From: Corbicula japonica
Lineage: Eukaryota; Mollusca; Bivalvia; Venerida; Cyrenidae
Reading direction: 5' to 3'
Assembly: GCA_038501625.1 (NCBI GenBank)
Contig: JAZAYU010000005.1
Span: 13,231,484 to 13,295,483 of the forward strand
DNA length: 64,000 bases
A model generated the notes under the pieces. That model saw only the letters and a program-made list of their open reading frames with translations, was not told where the DNA came from and did not search any database. A program made the translations under genes and the position numbers. Each line of letters begins with the position of its first letter. Within the stretch, counting starts at the first letter, position 1. Positions 1 through 11,246 of this stretch are shown here, piece after piece.

Positions 1-334
1 TAATTTCATTTAGTAAATGAAAGAGGCACAAATGTTTTGTGTCAATTAAAGTATGAAAATTGTTGGGTTAGCAAAATTATATTTATTTCTTATATTATTA
101 TAACTTATTTCTTTTCTTTGTATTTCTCTTTATTATTTCCACTTTCAAAGTAATTACACAGGGAGTCAGGGACCCTGTGAAAGGCTATTTGATCTTGGTT
201 TTATGTATAACAATGTGTCACAGGGAGTCAGCATTATGTTAATGTAATCATATTTAAATGGTGTCCATCCTTATAAATTAGATAAAGGGGCTCTTTATAT
301 TCATTTCATTAGCACAGCCCTTAACAGACACTCT

Positions 335-348
335 CCCCCCCCCCCCCC
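335..348. repeat. Poly-C tract (14 C)
   Basis: Homopolymer of 14 C after a CTCT lead-in. Other C tracts occur at 16842-16864 and 42107-42122. Length is unreliable in assemblies. Confidence 0.8.
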
Positions 349-436
349 ACTGTTATCTGTGAACTCTATTTAGACTTTTTAATGCATGTGAGGCATCCAT
401 CTGATCTGAATCCACACACTTTGATTCTTGATCCAG

Positions 437-780
437 TGATTTCAATTGATGCAGATTCTTGCATCTTAATGCAAACAAATTTGATATTTTTTCCACTTTT
501 GACCCCACCTAATTTTGAGCTTGGGGTAATTTTGATGCACAAAAACTTTTAAAAAGTGATTTATTTTTGCAATAATGAGGATAAGTATTTAGGAAATTGC
601 ATTTTTAATATGAAGTTAGCACTTAATTAAGTCTTGCAAATTAATTTTAAGTAATACATGTGTAAGTATCACTTAATACAAGATATGACTTGTGAAGATC
701 AGATTTTGACCCATTGAAAATCTCATCAGGGGTCAAATGACACCTGGTTTTCAAAAGCAACTGAAATCCCTGCTTGATCA
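437..780 (+). repeat. Dispersed element, GATGCAGATTCTTGCA family, copy 1
   Basis: It begins around TTTCAATTGATGCAGATTC and includes the block TTTTGACCCC...CTTGGGGT, then an AT-rich middle, and ends near a GGGGTCAAATGACACCTGG-like segment and GAAATCCCTG. The same order of blocks recurs at 19916-20250. Partial or inverted copies are at 1483-1862 and 8640-8760. No coding capacity; it looks like a non-autonomous element of about 340 bp. Confidence 0.6.
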
Positions 781-1003
781 GAAAGTACATGTATCTAAAA
801 GATCTAAACATGAACAGACTCCACTGACCAGCCTCCACTGATATGAAAGTTGATATGGTCTAACCTTGTCAAACAAGGAATAAAAGCTGTATCCATGTAG
901 GCCCCTTTATACTTATGCATAATAATTTATGTCTACTAACATGGAACAATTAGACATAAAACATGGAATACTTGTGTTTTGCACAGAAAATTCATTTCTA
1001 ACT

Positions 1004-1252
1004 TTAACCCTTAACTCCAATTAATATGAACCTTAAGTTTATGGCATGGGCAGTGTGGAATTAGATCACCCTGCATCTCTGTGCTGTTTGATCAGGATCT
1101 GCACTGTTCAATTTAAGATTCATAAGGTTATTTCTAAACAAGATGTGACCAGTGTAGGTCCTGATCAGATGACACAAATATTTAGTCTGATCCGGATCTA
1201 CACTAGATGCACATGTGATAAAGGCATATACATTGTATATGGCAGAAAGGGG
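1004..1252. mobile_element. TTAA MITE family, decayed copy
   Basis: Starts TTAACCCTTAACTCCA and contains degenerate forms of the paired blocks GATCAGGATCTGCACTG and GTAGGTCCTGATCAGA. The right end decays around GCAGAAAGGGG, so the terminal TTAA is not seen. See 10711-10951 for the family description. Confidence 0.6.
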
Positions 1253-1482
1253 CTGTATATCAATCAGTTTTTGTTATGCCCCTTAGAATGAACAATCTTT
1301 CTTAATGAATATTATCATCTTCAACTAGAATCTATTTCAGAAATTACTCTACTTCATAAAGCTATTTCAGTTACTAACTAAGTCAATGCGATAATATATT
1401 GCTAGTCAGAAATATTAACACTTTATATGCCATATTAATTTAACTAAAAAAAAAATTTATAAGAAGATATAATTCAGGGACA

Positions 1483-1862
1483 TTAGATGCAGATTCTTGC
1501 ATTTTGATGCAAGCATATTTTTTTTTCAAATTTAACACCCCCACCATTTTGAGTTTGGGGTCATTTTGATGTTGGAGAATTTAAATAATTAAGTGGTCAA
1601 TTTTTGCAATAATAGTGATTAATATTGTGCACATGTCTATTGCATTTTAACCCTTCACTTTTGGCTGATTGTGAATCCACTAAAATGAGGTGAAAATGAC
1701 TTTTCAGATTTAGCACATAGAGGAACCCTGGATAAGAATTATATTTTATTTTAAATATGTTTTTTCCCAAGCTCAGAATATGGTGGGGTCAAATGTGGGA
1801 AAAAACTTAGTTGCAAGATATGCAAGAATCTGCATACAGATCTATTGATAATTGAAACCCCT
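1483..1862. repeat. Palindromic arrangement of the GATGCAGATTC family
   Basis: The left end reads AGATGCAGATTCTTGCAT with a GAGTTTGGGGTCATTTTGATG block. The right end carries the inverse blocks GCAAGATATGCAAGAATCTG and AATTGAAACCCCTGA. Two head-to-head partial copies, or one long palindromic member, would explain it. Confidence 0.55.
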
Positions 1863-2766
1863 GAGGTGGGAAATCAAGTCAGTGGTTAATTTGCAAGTTT
1901 ATTCTACACTGATATAAATTTGTCTTAAAAAAGTGAGATTGTTTTTTTGGTAACCTTGGGAAAACTAGGTAATTTTAACATTAAAAATACTGGTTTCCCT
2001 AGGCTATGTGGTAGTATTGATAAATCAAATAAATTTCAACAAACAAATAAAACTATTTACCTTGTAAAGACCTGTAAATCTGGATGGTGTAATTGCCGGT
2101 GTGATACGGAACATTGTTTTCCAAAGTGCTTGAACATGTTGAAGTTGAAGTGTCTATCTTTTACATCCTCACCAGAAAATGTAAACAATATTCAGATGTG
2201 TGTTCATGCAGCTGGTTGATACAAATCATCAAATGCAAAATATGCCAAACTTTTATAGTAAAGTTGATTGCACATTTATGCATACAATGACTGCCCTCAT
2301 GCAATTTTAGGAATACAGTTGAAACAGTTTCAAAACTCTTCCTGACCTTTCGGAAATTACACAGTGTCTGTAATAAATTTTTGTCGATGTTTGTGTTTAA
2401 ATTTTGTAATCCTTCCAGGATTTCGCGGAGTCAAGTTAATTCCACTTCCAAAAAAAACACATTTGGCATCATTTTCATGATTTTCACAATTAAAATTCGC
2501 ACAAAACATTAGCTAGACAGCCCATAGAGCGCTCTTTTTGTTGAAACAAAATCTTCGAAAATGTTTAATGTTTTAGGTAAACACAATTGAGGGGAGATCA
2601 CTGGAGGTGTGTGTAGTTTGGGCTAAACCCCATACGTCTTACGTAACAAAACGTAAAACTGTCGACACATTATATATTTTGAATAAATCAAAAATACATC
2701 CCTCAAAATACTGAAACACTTCAACATTTTTGCAATGTGTCTGCGTTCAGAATATTGCCATTTGAC

Positions 2767-2987
2767 GGTGCATAGAATCACCGAAAACAACCAAATAACC
2801 GAAAAAGACCGAAAAAGGGACCGAATATGATTAAAAATTGAATTTAAACATAAATGCTATTTATTTTAAAAGTGGTATTGGGTACAAAAATAATGTTTTT
2901 GGGTACTCTTTTCTGTCTTTTTCGGTTTTTTCGGTTATGTTGGTCTTAGTCGGTGTTTTGGGGTAGTTTTCGGTAATTCTATTCACC
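2767..2987. mobile_element. Short inverted-repeat element (about 221 bp) rich in CCGAAAAA
   Basis: The ends form an imperfect 22-bp inverted repeat: GGTGCATAGAATCACCGAAA on the left against TTTCGGTAATTCTATTCACC on the right (about 3 mismatches). The interior repeats ACCGAAAAAG-like words, answered by CTTTTTTCGG words on the right, so the whole can fold into a hairpin. A MITE is likely; superfamily unknown. Confidence 0.6.
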
Positions 2988-3374
2988 CGCCATATTGCGT
3001 CATTTTGATTGTATTACACATACGCAGTTTATTTGATTATATATATCGATATTATCAGTACGCCTTCGTTGTTTCATTGAGTAAGAGTTTTACTGATTAT
3101 TCTTTAAAAGCAATCAATTTAAATGATCGTTAACAACTCATTTTCTATGATTGCTTTTGGAACTCTTTTCTGACGTCTACCAGAAGCTGTACTTCGACTT
3201 TTTCATTTGAGCGCACCTGCTGAAAGGTCTGTGATTTCGAATTGCGGTTTCTTTAGCCTGCGGCTATATAGCCGCCGGCTAAAAACAAATACAGGCATAC
3301 AACAGGTTATGCTAGAAGTTTTTGTGTAATTTGGCATTTAATAATCCATAACTATGATTTCCTGAGTTTTTTTT

Positions 3375-5370
3375 ATGCCCCCGGCATCTAGTGATTGAAC
3401 CGTCCGTCCGTCCGTCCGTACGTCCATCCGTCCGGTTAACATTTTTCGGCAAGTTGGATATTTCTCAATTTCTACAAAGAGCATTGGCATGAAAGTTTAC
3501 ACACTTACTTAACAGTTCACAGGTCATGACCCTGACAAGTTACATAACTCTGGGTACCTTATTTCTGGTGTTATCTCCCCTTTTTGTACTTAAAAATATG
3601 GTTAACCTGTTTCGGCAAGTTGGATATTTTTCCTTTTCTACAAAGATCATTAGCATGAAAGTTTACAAACTTACTATACAGTGCACAGGGTATGACTCTA
3701 AACAAGTTACATAACTCTGGCTATCTTAATTCGGGGTTTTCTCCCCAATTTGTACTTAGAGATAAATGGTTAACATTTTTCGGCAAGTTGGATATTTCTG
3801 AATTTCTACAAAGAGCATTGGCATGAAAGTTTACACACTTACTTAACAGTTCACAGGTCATGACCCTGACAAGTTACATAACTCTGGGTACCTTATTTCT
3901 GGTGTTATCTCCCCTTTTTGTACTTAGAAAATGGTTAACTTATTTCGGCATGTTGGATATTTCGCAATATCCACAAAGAGATCTGGCATTAAAGTTTACA
4001 TACATACTTAACAGTGCACAGATGATGATCCTTACAAGTTACGTAAGTCTGGCTACCTTTTTTCTGGGATTATCTCCCCATTTTATACTAGGATATAAAT
4101 GGTTAACTTGTTTTATTTGATTTTTGCCCTTTTTCGCTTAGAAATAAGAATTAAGACTTAGAAATTTTGGTTAAAGTTTCAATGTTAGTGTTTTTCTAAG
4201 GTAATGCAATAGAAAAGGTTTAAAACAGATGTACTTAACATACTTTGGTGAAAGTGTTGAGTGGTTACTATACTATACTATACTATACTAATACTATACT
4301 ATACTATACTATACCATACCATACCACACCACACCACACCACACCACACCACACCACACCACACCACACCACACCACACCACCACCAGCCCCACACCACA
4401 CCACACCACACCACTCCACTCCACTCCACTCCACTCCACTCCACTCCACTCCACTCCACTCCACTCCACTCCACTCCACTCCACTCCACACCACACCACA
4501 CCACTCCATACCAAACCAAACCACACCACACCACACACCACCACCACACCACCACCAGCCCCACACCACCACCACCCCCCACCACCCCCACCACACCACC
4601 CCATCTCACACCACACCACCACCCCACCACCCCACCACACCACCAACAATTATACCATCAACAACACCACCAATAACACCGTCAACAACACCACCAACAA
4701 CTCCGTCAACAACAGCACCAACAACAACACCACCACCAACAACAATAGCATCACCAACAACCAACAACAATAGCATCAACAACACCAACAACTGACAACA
4801 CCAACAACAACACTGACAACTAGACCAACAACAACAACAACAACAACAACAACACCAACATTACCAACACCAACAACAATACCAACAACAGCAACAACAC
4901 TCACACCACCACCGACAACAACCAGCATACCATACCTTACTATACTACACCACACCCCACCACATCACTATAGGTGGGCAGGGATAGTGGGTTGATGGGT
5001 GTGGGATCAGGGGTGTATGGACTGGGTTGTGTAAACCCTCTAAAAAAAACTACAATAATAAAGTAACTGTAATTTATTGATTTCCTAACTTGGATTAAGA
5101 AACTTTTGTTCATGTGTGTGTGTTGGGTGTCATAAACTCCTGAATCACTCCCCAGTTTAAATGAAGCCCAGTTTTAAATGTGTTTCCGACTGGCTCTTGT
5201 TATGATAAATTCTTTTCATGTACAGGTTCTGGCACCAGACGGTTATTTTCATTATTTAGAACTAACTTGTGATTTTAGTTGCAGTTTTAACACTGTGCTA
5301 TCATTTAAAATTTGTATCGTTACAAACTTCGCTACCGGGGGCATATGTGTTTTCCGAACACAGCTTCTTG
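3375..5370 (+). mobile_element. Tandem-core element E1 (hairpin-ended, Helentron/pearl-like)
   Basis: After a T run the 5' end is ATGCC-ccc-GGCAT (hairpin), then a (CCGT)n block at about 3400-3435. Four core units of about 166 bp follow, each with TTTCGGCAAGTTGGATATTT and ending in a TTATCTCCCC-like segment. A pentanucleotide satellite (4264-4970) occupies the middle. The 3' part carries CCGGGGGCAT (5335-5344), the inverse of the 5' end, then the hairpin GTGTT/AACAC, and ends CTTCTTG before TTTA. No protein is encoded. Treating both parts as one element rests on the matching ends. Confidence 0.65.
4264..4970. repeat. Pentanucleotide/trinucleotide satellite with a changing unit
   Basis: It runs from (ACTAT)n through (CCATA)n, (CCACA)n, (CCACT)n and back to (CCACA)n, then CCA/CAC-rich sequence and a long (CAACAA/CACCAA)n tract, ending in a few CCATA/CCACA units near 4970. 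ORFs over it on both strands are low-complexity artefacts. Confidence 0.92.
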
Positions 5371-5427
5371 TTTAAATTGTTATGATTCAGAAAATGAGTG
5401 ATCCCCAGATCCACAGGTGTTTCCTCT

Positions 5428-5738
5428 GTCCATGGACAACAGCAGGCAGCTTCCATGGACAGCAGCTAATATCCATGGACCAATCTTGAGCAAATCTGTC
5501 CATGGACAAAGTAAATATGTCCATGGACGATGTCCATGAAATCCATGGACAGTGTCCATGGAGTCCATGGACAGTATCCATGGACAGTGTCCATGGAATC
5601 CATGGACAGTATCCATGAAAAGAGATGGTATAGTCCATGGACAATTTCCCTCCCCTCTTCAAATTTTTCCATGGAATTTGGTTCCAATACTCCATGGACA
5701 AATTTTCCATGCAAATTTTCCATGGAATCCATGGACAA
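5428..5738. repeat. Cluster of CCATGG palindromes (GTCCATGGAC motif)
   Basis: More than fifteen copies of TCCATGGA lie in about 310 bp, many as the perfect palindrome GTCCATGGAC, others as ATCCATGGACAGTGTCCATG. Spacing is irregular, about 10-30 bp, densest at 5518-5610. The repeated 'HGFHG/MDSMD' peptides in all frames are a by-product. Function unknown; cruciform formation is possible. Confidence 0.85.
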
Positions 5739-5812
5739 TCTACAGCCGGGAAAACTTATACTTGGAAAGCCCTTGATGGGAGAATGATCCCAGTTCATTT
5801 TGAATTCTGACT

Positions 5813-6021
5813 TTAACCCTTTTCTCAATATATACGCATTTTTACTATTTACTATTATCATACTATTGTGTGACCAGTGTAGATCCAGATCAGCGGGCAC
5901 ATTCATGCCATCTGATAAGGATCTGCACTGGTCGCATTTTGGTCAAAAATAACCTAATAAATCAAATAGCGAAAAGTGTTCACCCATGCCATAAAGGTGT
6001 GTATATGGAGGAAAGGGTTAA
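5813..6021. mobile_element. TTAA MITE family copy
   Basis: Bounded by TTAACCCTTTTCTCAATATA and GTATATGGAGGAAAGGGTTAA-type ends. The second internal hairpin is shortened, giving 209 bp against about 240 in full copies. Confidence 0.8.
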
Positions 6022-6040
6022 ACTGGTTGCCTGTTTTATT

Positions 6041-6960
6041 ATACTGGCGCGCATGCGCCAGTATTAACTAACGATGCTGTGAACTCTGCGACGCGCAGTC
6101 CTTAACTTCGGGTGTATCATTGCGACCACGAGAGCGTATCAAGTAAGTGGTCACCGCGAGAGCAGGCCGAAATGTTCTGCACAAGTGTGAAGCACAATGC
6201 AGCACACCATTCCACGAATTCTGAGCGATTGATAGTAAGTTTCCGTGTAATTTTGGAGCATCCATGCCAAAAATTCCATCGAACAATGTAGAGTGAAATC
6301 ATGACCAGCTACGGCAGTGAACAAGCAACTGGATATGAATGAGTAGTTTAGTTACGCCTGAAAGATTTCGTAGTTGTGTGGCATAAAAAGTAGTGCATTT
6401 TAAGAAAATACAAATATTTCGAGAAGGAATGCGAACTTTGAAAGATAATTCTACAAATAAAAACAAGAAAACAATTTAATGTTGTGATTCGAACAACTAT
6501 GAAAGGATATTAAAAGAACGATTAAAAACAAATCAGTCACGTGACAAGCGGGAAATAGCGTGGGTTGCCATTTTGGTTAGGTTGGAGTAGTTGTGGATCG
6601 AGACCGGGCCGGTTCCCAGTGTTCTCCCCAGACAACCGTTAACAAGCTTTGATCTATTTCCAACAAGTGTTAAATTCGCCGACATCCGTTTATTCAAAAT
6701 CGACATGTCATAATTTTCTGTTTCTTGCATTGTAAACACAGGTCGCTTTTCAATACACACCTCATTCAAGGTTAAGCAATGGGCGATTTGACCAATCACA
6801 ATCGATTTCTTTACTATCAGCTGGATAACTCCGCCTCTCCATGTGGTGAATTCGCAAGTCTGTCGGTGTCGTTTGATCGTATTTTGGCTCTGTTGACTCT
6901 TGATATTCTCAATTAATAGCGGAACCCGGTGTGTTTAACATAATGTTCAATGATTTTAAT
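6041..6960. promoter_or_regulatory. CpG-richer patch with promoter-type motifs (tentative)
   Basis: CpG is visibly commoner here than in the surrounding DNA. It opens with a near-palindrome ATACTGGCGC/GCATGCGCCAGTAT holding GCGCATGCGC, the NRF1 core word. It also has a CACGTGAC E-box (about 6538) and GCCATTTTGG (YY1-like, about 6568). It could be a promoter for a transcript nested in the intron or just a GC-richer repeat; the palindromic edge favours the latter at least in part. No start site can be fixed. Confidence 0.25.
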
Positions 6961-7135
6961 GAGATGCGATCATGAGTAATTATTTGGTTATTCTTAGTTC
7001 TGTGATTAGAAGACAAACACTTCGAAAATTGTACTGTATACATGTATGAAAATAATTGTGCGATAATGGATTTGTTTTACACAAATCTATTGGCAAGTTG
7101 CATTTAGAACTTAAATTGCAAAAGAAATACATTCT

Positions 7136-7520
7136 TTGTCATTTTACTGCACTATCATCGTAACGATCAGTTCATTTTCGTCGGACACATTTTCAAGTAT
7201 GCATGCGCGAAAGAACGACGACTCGTCAATTCTATCTTATTTCAAGAGAAACCGGCCTTGTGAGGCTAATGCCAACTCCATCGGGCATTCTGAACTTCAA
7301 AATTCTAAAAATGAGATCGAGATCATTTCCGGATAGCCCTTCAAGAGCGACTCTTACGACGCCAAGTACCCCTTCACGTCGTGAAATTACTCCGACGCCG
7401 GACGCGGTACCCCAACATGCCGAGACACTGAATCAACGCCGGCTACCTCGAACAGCCAGTTCGATCCAGTCAGGTGTCGATCCTAAGTGGAAGAAAGTCT
7501 ACTTCTGGTTGCAAGAAGTT
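7136..7520 (+). pseudogene. Possible broken ORF, transposase/zinc-finger-like N-terminus
   Basis: One frame gives a peptide with SSILSYFKRNRPC (stop at 7334-7336). A second overlapping frame continues with a P/S/T-rich stretch and GVDPKWKKVYFWLQEV. Short 'S-x-FK' starts followed by 'DPKW...W' occur in hAT-derived ZNF862/KIAA1586-like proteins, so one frameshifted remnant is possible. Both pieces are short, no zinc-finger Cys/His pattern follows, and the link is by eye only. No promoter or splice structure is established. Confidence 0.22.
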
Positions 7521-7604
7521 GGCAATGTTTTTTTATATATATTTACTTAGCCTTGTGACTTGCATTAAATAAATAAAATAACTCAATTTCATGCTACTAT
7601 ATAT

Positions 7605-7835
7605 AAAAAGGGAAATATGCATATCAGGAATCGCCACACTCATAAAACACAGCCTCCCCTGCAGCAAAGAGAAGAGAGGAAAATAAATGATTTGTTTGTT
7701 GATTGTTTAACAAAAAAGGGGAACCGTATGGGTTAGCGCCTTGGAACAGTCAGTAGCAAAATAATTTGCTACTAGGGGTTTAAACCAGGTTCTTGGGGTG
7801 CACTACATAATTTATTATACCTGTTTGTGTTAACT
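7605..7835 (+). repeat. Dispersed ATGCATATCAGGAATYG family, copy
   Basis: Contains GAAATATGCATATCAGGAAT, AAAACACAGCC, GCAAAGAGAAGAGAGGAAAA and AATTTGCTACT...GGTTTAAACCAGG. The same blocks occur at 48040-48180 and 51070-51290 (same strand) and at 42073-42330 and 47205-47410 (opposite strand). About 230 bp, non-coding. Confidence 0.55.
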
Positions 7836-8639
7836 GAATACCTATTATGATATTATTTTTATATATGTGAAGCTATCTATATGTTTACTGGTATCGTAAA
7901 TTAATTTAATTTCAGATTGTGAGTGGGGTTTTTCCACCTTATCAAGAGTGAAGACTAAGCTTAGAAGCAGGCTTAACAATTTCAACATTAAATTCATTGT
8001 TAATGATATCCATGGAAGGTCCTGATGTACTGAAGTTTGATTATAATAAGGCAGTCAGCGCTTGGGCCCAAGAAAAAAAGAGGCTTCTGAATGTTTAATC
8101 CTAATTCTGTCAGTTGTAATTAAACACTGAGTTTGATATGTGTGAGATATCTTGGACAATGAAGGTGAAAAACTAACTATACAGAGTATATAGTTGACAT
8201 TGTAACTTGATGAGATCAGATCAGTTTATGTTATTAAAACACATGTTGACATACTGTTTACACATTGTTTCACATTATTTATGTTTTTTTAACCTTGTAC
8301 CTTTCTTGGCTCTAAAGAGAAAAAAAAACATCTATGTACTATATACAGTTTTTGCAGTAAACTTTGGTACAAATATAAAATTGTATAAAATGATAGTTAC
8401 AAAATAAAGTTTCGCGAGCTTATATCCACGAAATATCCAGCAACAACCCTTCCAAAAATCCTGGGGAGACCGTCAGTAAGTTGGCGAATATTTTTGTTAA
8501 TGCATTGTTGCGATCGACGTAAAAATTAAGATTGTAACTGTTTCAGTCTCTTAAGGTACGTGAGCCTTGTGCATTTCATTGTTGACAATACTCAGTTGTG
8601 GCGGAGCCTGATCATCGTTATTCTAGCAAAATTTAACCA

Positions 8640-8760
8640 CTAATCATACGCTTCTGCATCAAAAAGACCCCCGCCTAAGATTCAGGTGAAAAAAAAGTGG
8701 AAAACCTAATTTCCTTGCATCAAAATACAAGTACCTGCATCTATTGAAATCCCTGAATAT
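8640..8760 (-). repeat. GATGCAGATTC family, inverted fragment
   Basis: Reads on the minus strand as TTTCAATAGATGCAGGTACT... with the dispersed-family block around GACCCCCGCC. A 5' fragment of the family described at 437-780. Confidence 0.5.
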
Positions 8761-9034
8761 ACAGAATTATTTGCTAATGTTGATGATAGTAACTGTCACA
8801 AAGTTAAACGAAAAAATCACACATAGTTTCATATGTTTACAGTAATGATATCTGTGCAGGGCATGTTCGATTCAACCAGCGCACCAGTATTTCAACGCTT
8901 TCAGCGCTTTGATATAAAACATATTCCTTGATCCCACGGAGTAAATGGTTAAACTGTGATACTGGGTGGACTTTTATTGTTTATTATGATTTAAATGTGT
9001 AGTCTTCAAAAAGGAAAGTCAGTATTATCTTAAT

Positions 9035-9249
9035 TTAACCCTTTACTTCATAGAAACACTTTTATTGCATGGGCTAACAGTGTAGATCAAGATCCCTTAG
9101 GACATTCATGCCATCTGATCATAATCTACACTGTTCACATTTAGATTCATTAGGTCATTTCTGACAAGATCCAACCAATGCAAATCCAGATCTGGATCTA
9201 CATTGGTTGCACAGGCATTCAAATGCTTATTTATGGAGTAAAAGGTTAA
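9035..9249. mobile_element. TTAA MITE family copy next to an exon
   Basis: TTAACCCTTTACTTCATAGA to GGAGTAAAAGGTTAA. Its right end lies only about 37 bp upstream of the exon starting at 9287, so that exon's branch point must fall between them or inside the MITE. Confidence 0.75.
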
Positions 9250-9286
9250 AGAGTGAAAAAAATTATCTAGAGTTATTATTTTTTAG

Positions 9287-9353
9287 GTTTGCAATTTTGG
9301 TGTAAGACAAGATGGTAGGCCAGTGGATGATGTGGATTTGCCACCATGGGCAA
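9287..9353 (+). CDS. NSMAF: NSMAF exon (BEACH, LPPWA)
   Basis: Acceptor TTATTATTTTTTAG, phase 0 start. It encodes VCNFGVRQDGRPVDD... ending LPPWA, the conserved LPPWA turn of BEACH domains, with one base left over. The donor used is GTGGCA. It is chosen because the stronger-looking GTATAT donor 7 bp downstream (9361) would put a stop (TAG) immediately into the next exon. With the chosen donor the junction codon is AAC and reads on as NCRDFI. In BEACH proteins this segment precedes the helix with the [10 protein letters not shown] motif. Confidence 0.85.
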
Positions 9354-9382
9354 GTGGCAAGTATATACATGTACTTTTTTTA

Positions 9383-9600
9383 AACCCTATATATGCATTT
9401 TAACATTTTTGCAACTAGAGTAGATCGAGATCAGCCAGCTCATTAGTGCCATCTGATCAGGATCTGCACCGGTCGCATCTTAGTCAGAAATAACTTAATA
9501 ACTCTAAAAGGGAACAGTGTAGATCCTAATCAGATGGCATGTATGTGCTGGCTGAGCTGGATCTGTACTGTTTGCCATGCAATAAATGTGAAGATGCAGA
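9383..9600. mobile_element. TTAA MITE family, decayed copy
   Basis: Keeps the two internal hairpins (GTAGATCGAGATCAGCCAGC...GATCAGGATCTGCACCGGTC and the inverse pair) but both termini are eroded (AAACCCTATATATGCATTTT; TGCAATAAATGTG). Confidence 0.6.
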
Positions 9601-9663
9601 TTTCACCCAATTTTGCACTTGCAATAAAAGCGATGGATATATAATAATGCAATAAATATATTT

Positions 9664-9933
9664 AGGGTGGCTATACCATGTGACTTTTTGGATTTGACAA
9701 ATTATGTTTGAAAGTGTGACTTTGTCTTTGAATGTCTTTGAATGTTTGAGAAAATGGCAGCCAATTGATAATGAAGGTTATTTGTCAATAAAAATGCTTT
9801 TTAATAGGAGTATGGTGCTCTTTATCTGATCGAAATCGGTCCAGAAATTACTGAGAAATAAGCCAAAACCTACCTGAAGTGAGTGATTTTGTGTGTGCAC
9901 GACATCCAAAAAGTCACGTGGTATAGCCACCCT
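9664..9933. mobile_element. 270-bp inverted-repeat MITE
   Basis: About 30-bp terminal inverted repeats with a single mismatch: AGGGTGGCTATACCATGTGA at the left, the inverse TCACGTGGTATAGCCACCCT at the right. Non-coding interior. No clear target duplication (flanks TATATTT and GATATTA). The near-identity of the ends suggests a fairly young insertion. Confidence 0.8.
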
Positions 9934-10517
9934 GATATTATATACCAATGAATGATATTTGCACAGTATGCAGTCTGTAGATTCTTATTATTTCTTGTTG
10001 CATAATTATGTAAACCACATCACACTCGACCTTCAGTCTCTTGTGATATTGTTCACATACCCAACTCAAAATTATGAACCTACAGATTGCTTACTGTTAT
10101 AATATTCCACATATATTAAAGTACTCATCTTTGAATAAAGAAACCACACATTTTAATTGTCTAGTGACATATAAGAAGAATTTTAATAAGAATAAGAGGT
10201 AAATTATCACAGAATATTACAATAGTTTTCTTCAAAGATGATCGCCGTAGTTCCCGATATCAGTTATCACAGTGTTATGAATTTTTTGTGCCAACCATTT
10301 ACATGACACAAAAGTATTAAGCTACCAAGTATTATTTACCAAAGAAAATCTTTATCTTGCAAATTAATAATGGTGTTTTTTGTAATCATTGCTTTGATAT
10401 CAAACTAAACCAGTCAACGTCTGCAGGTTGATTTGTCTATCTTCCATTTTGAGTGTCAAATGCAGACTGTGGTGCGTGAAATTCATCATGTTGTAAAACC
10501 AACAACAAACAATGTCC

Positions 10518-10653
10518 AAGGTTATAAAACTGAGCATGGAAACCAGTCTCAAATCTCAAGCATCTGATTGGCTAAAATGGCAACCAGTCACCATTTCAGC
10601 CAATCAGATGCTTGAGATTTGAGACTGGTTTCCAATCTCAGCTTTATAACCTT
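10518..10653. mobile_element. AAGGTTATAAAACTGAG palindromic MITE, copy
   Basis: Almost a perfect hairpin: AAGGTTATAAAACTGAGC...CAAATCTCAAGCATCTGATT on the left is answered by AATCAGATGCTTGAGATTTG...AGCTTTATAACCTT on the right, around a short centre CAACCAGTCACC. About 136 bp. Other copies: 13521-13656, 31307-31425, 50401-50535; decayed ones 35190-35380, 47520-47640 and 53776-53865, and traces near 11500-11580 and 26555-26695. Confidence 0.8.
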
Positions 10654-10710
10654 CAGCCCATGTTTCAAATGTGGTTTGATAATCATTTCAAATTAAAGAT
10701 ATTCTTTTCT

Positions 10711-11201
<491 letters not shown>

Positions 11202-11246
11202 TGAATTTGTTTACAAGGTTCTATTTATTTTGGAAACTGAGCTCAG

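Larger units (their letters stand above)
1..9286 (+). other. Intron (probably NSMAF) entering the window, no NSMAF exon seen
   Basis: The first recognised exon opens in phase 0 at 9287 in the middle of the BEACH domain, so an upstream exon must end in phase 0. Reading all frames of 1-9286 I found no peptide matching the preceding BEACH segment. The stretch holds repeats (listed), plus unremarkable AT-rich sequence at 1-334, 800-1000, 1900-2766, 2990-3370 and 7840-8640. Short ORFs such as 1947-2219 show no domain. Whether this is one long intron or includes the gene's 5' neighbourhood is inferred only from the gene being cut. Confidence 0.6.

Noticed and set aside
4245..4791. Thr/Pro/His-rich and Val/Trp/Gly-rich ORFs
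   Set aside because: Translations of the pentanucleotide and trinucleotide satellite on both strands.
5380..5906. ORFs with repeated MDSMDTVHG peptides
   Set aside because: Products of the CCATGG palindrome cluster, open on both strands.
7900..8100. An NSMAF exon after the acceptor-like TTTAATTTCAG at about 7915
   Set aside because: The following sequence translates without any BEACH similarity and meets stops in the needed frame.
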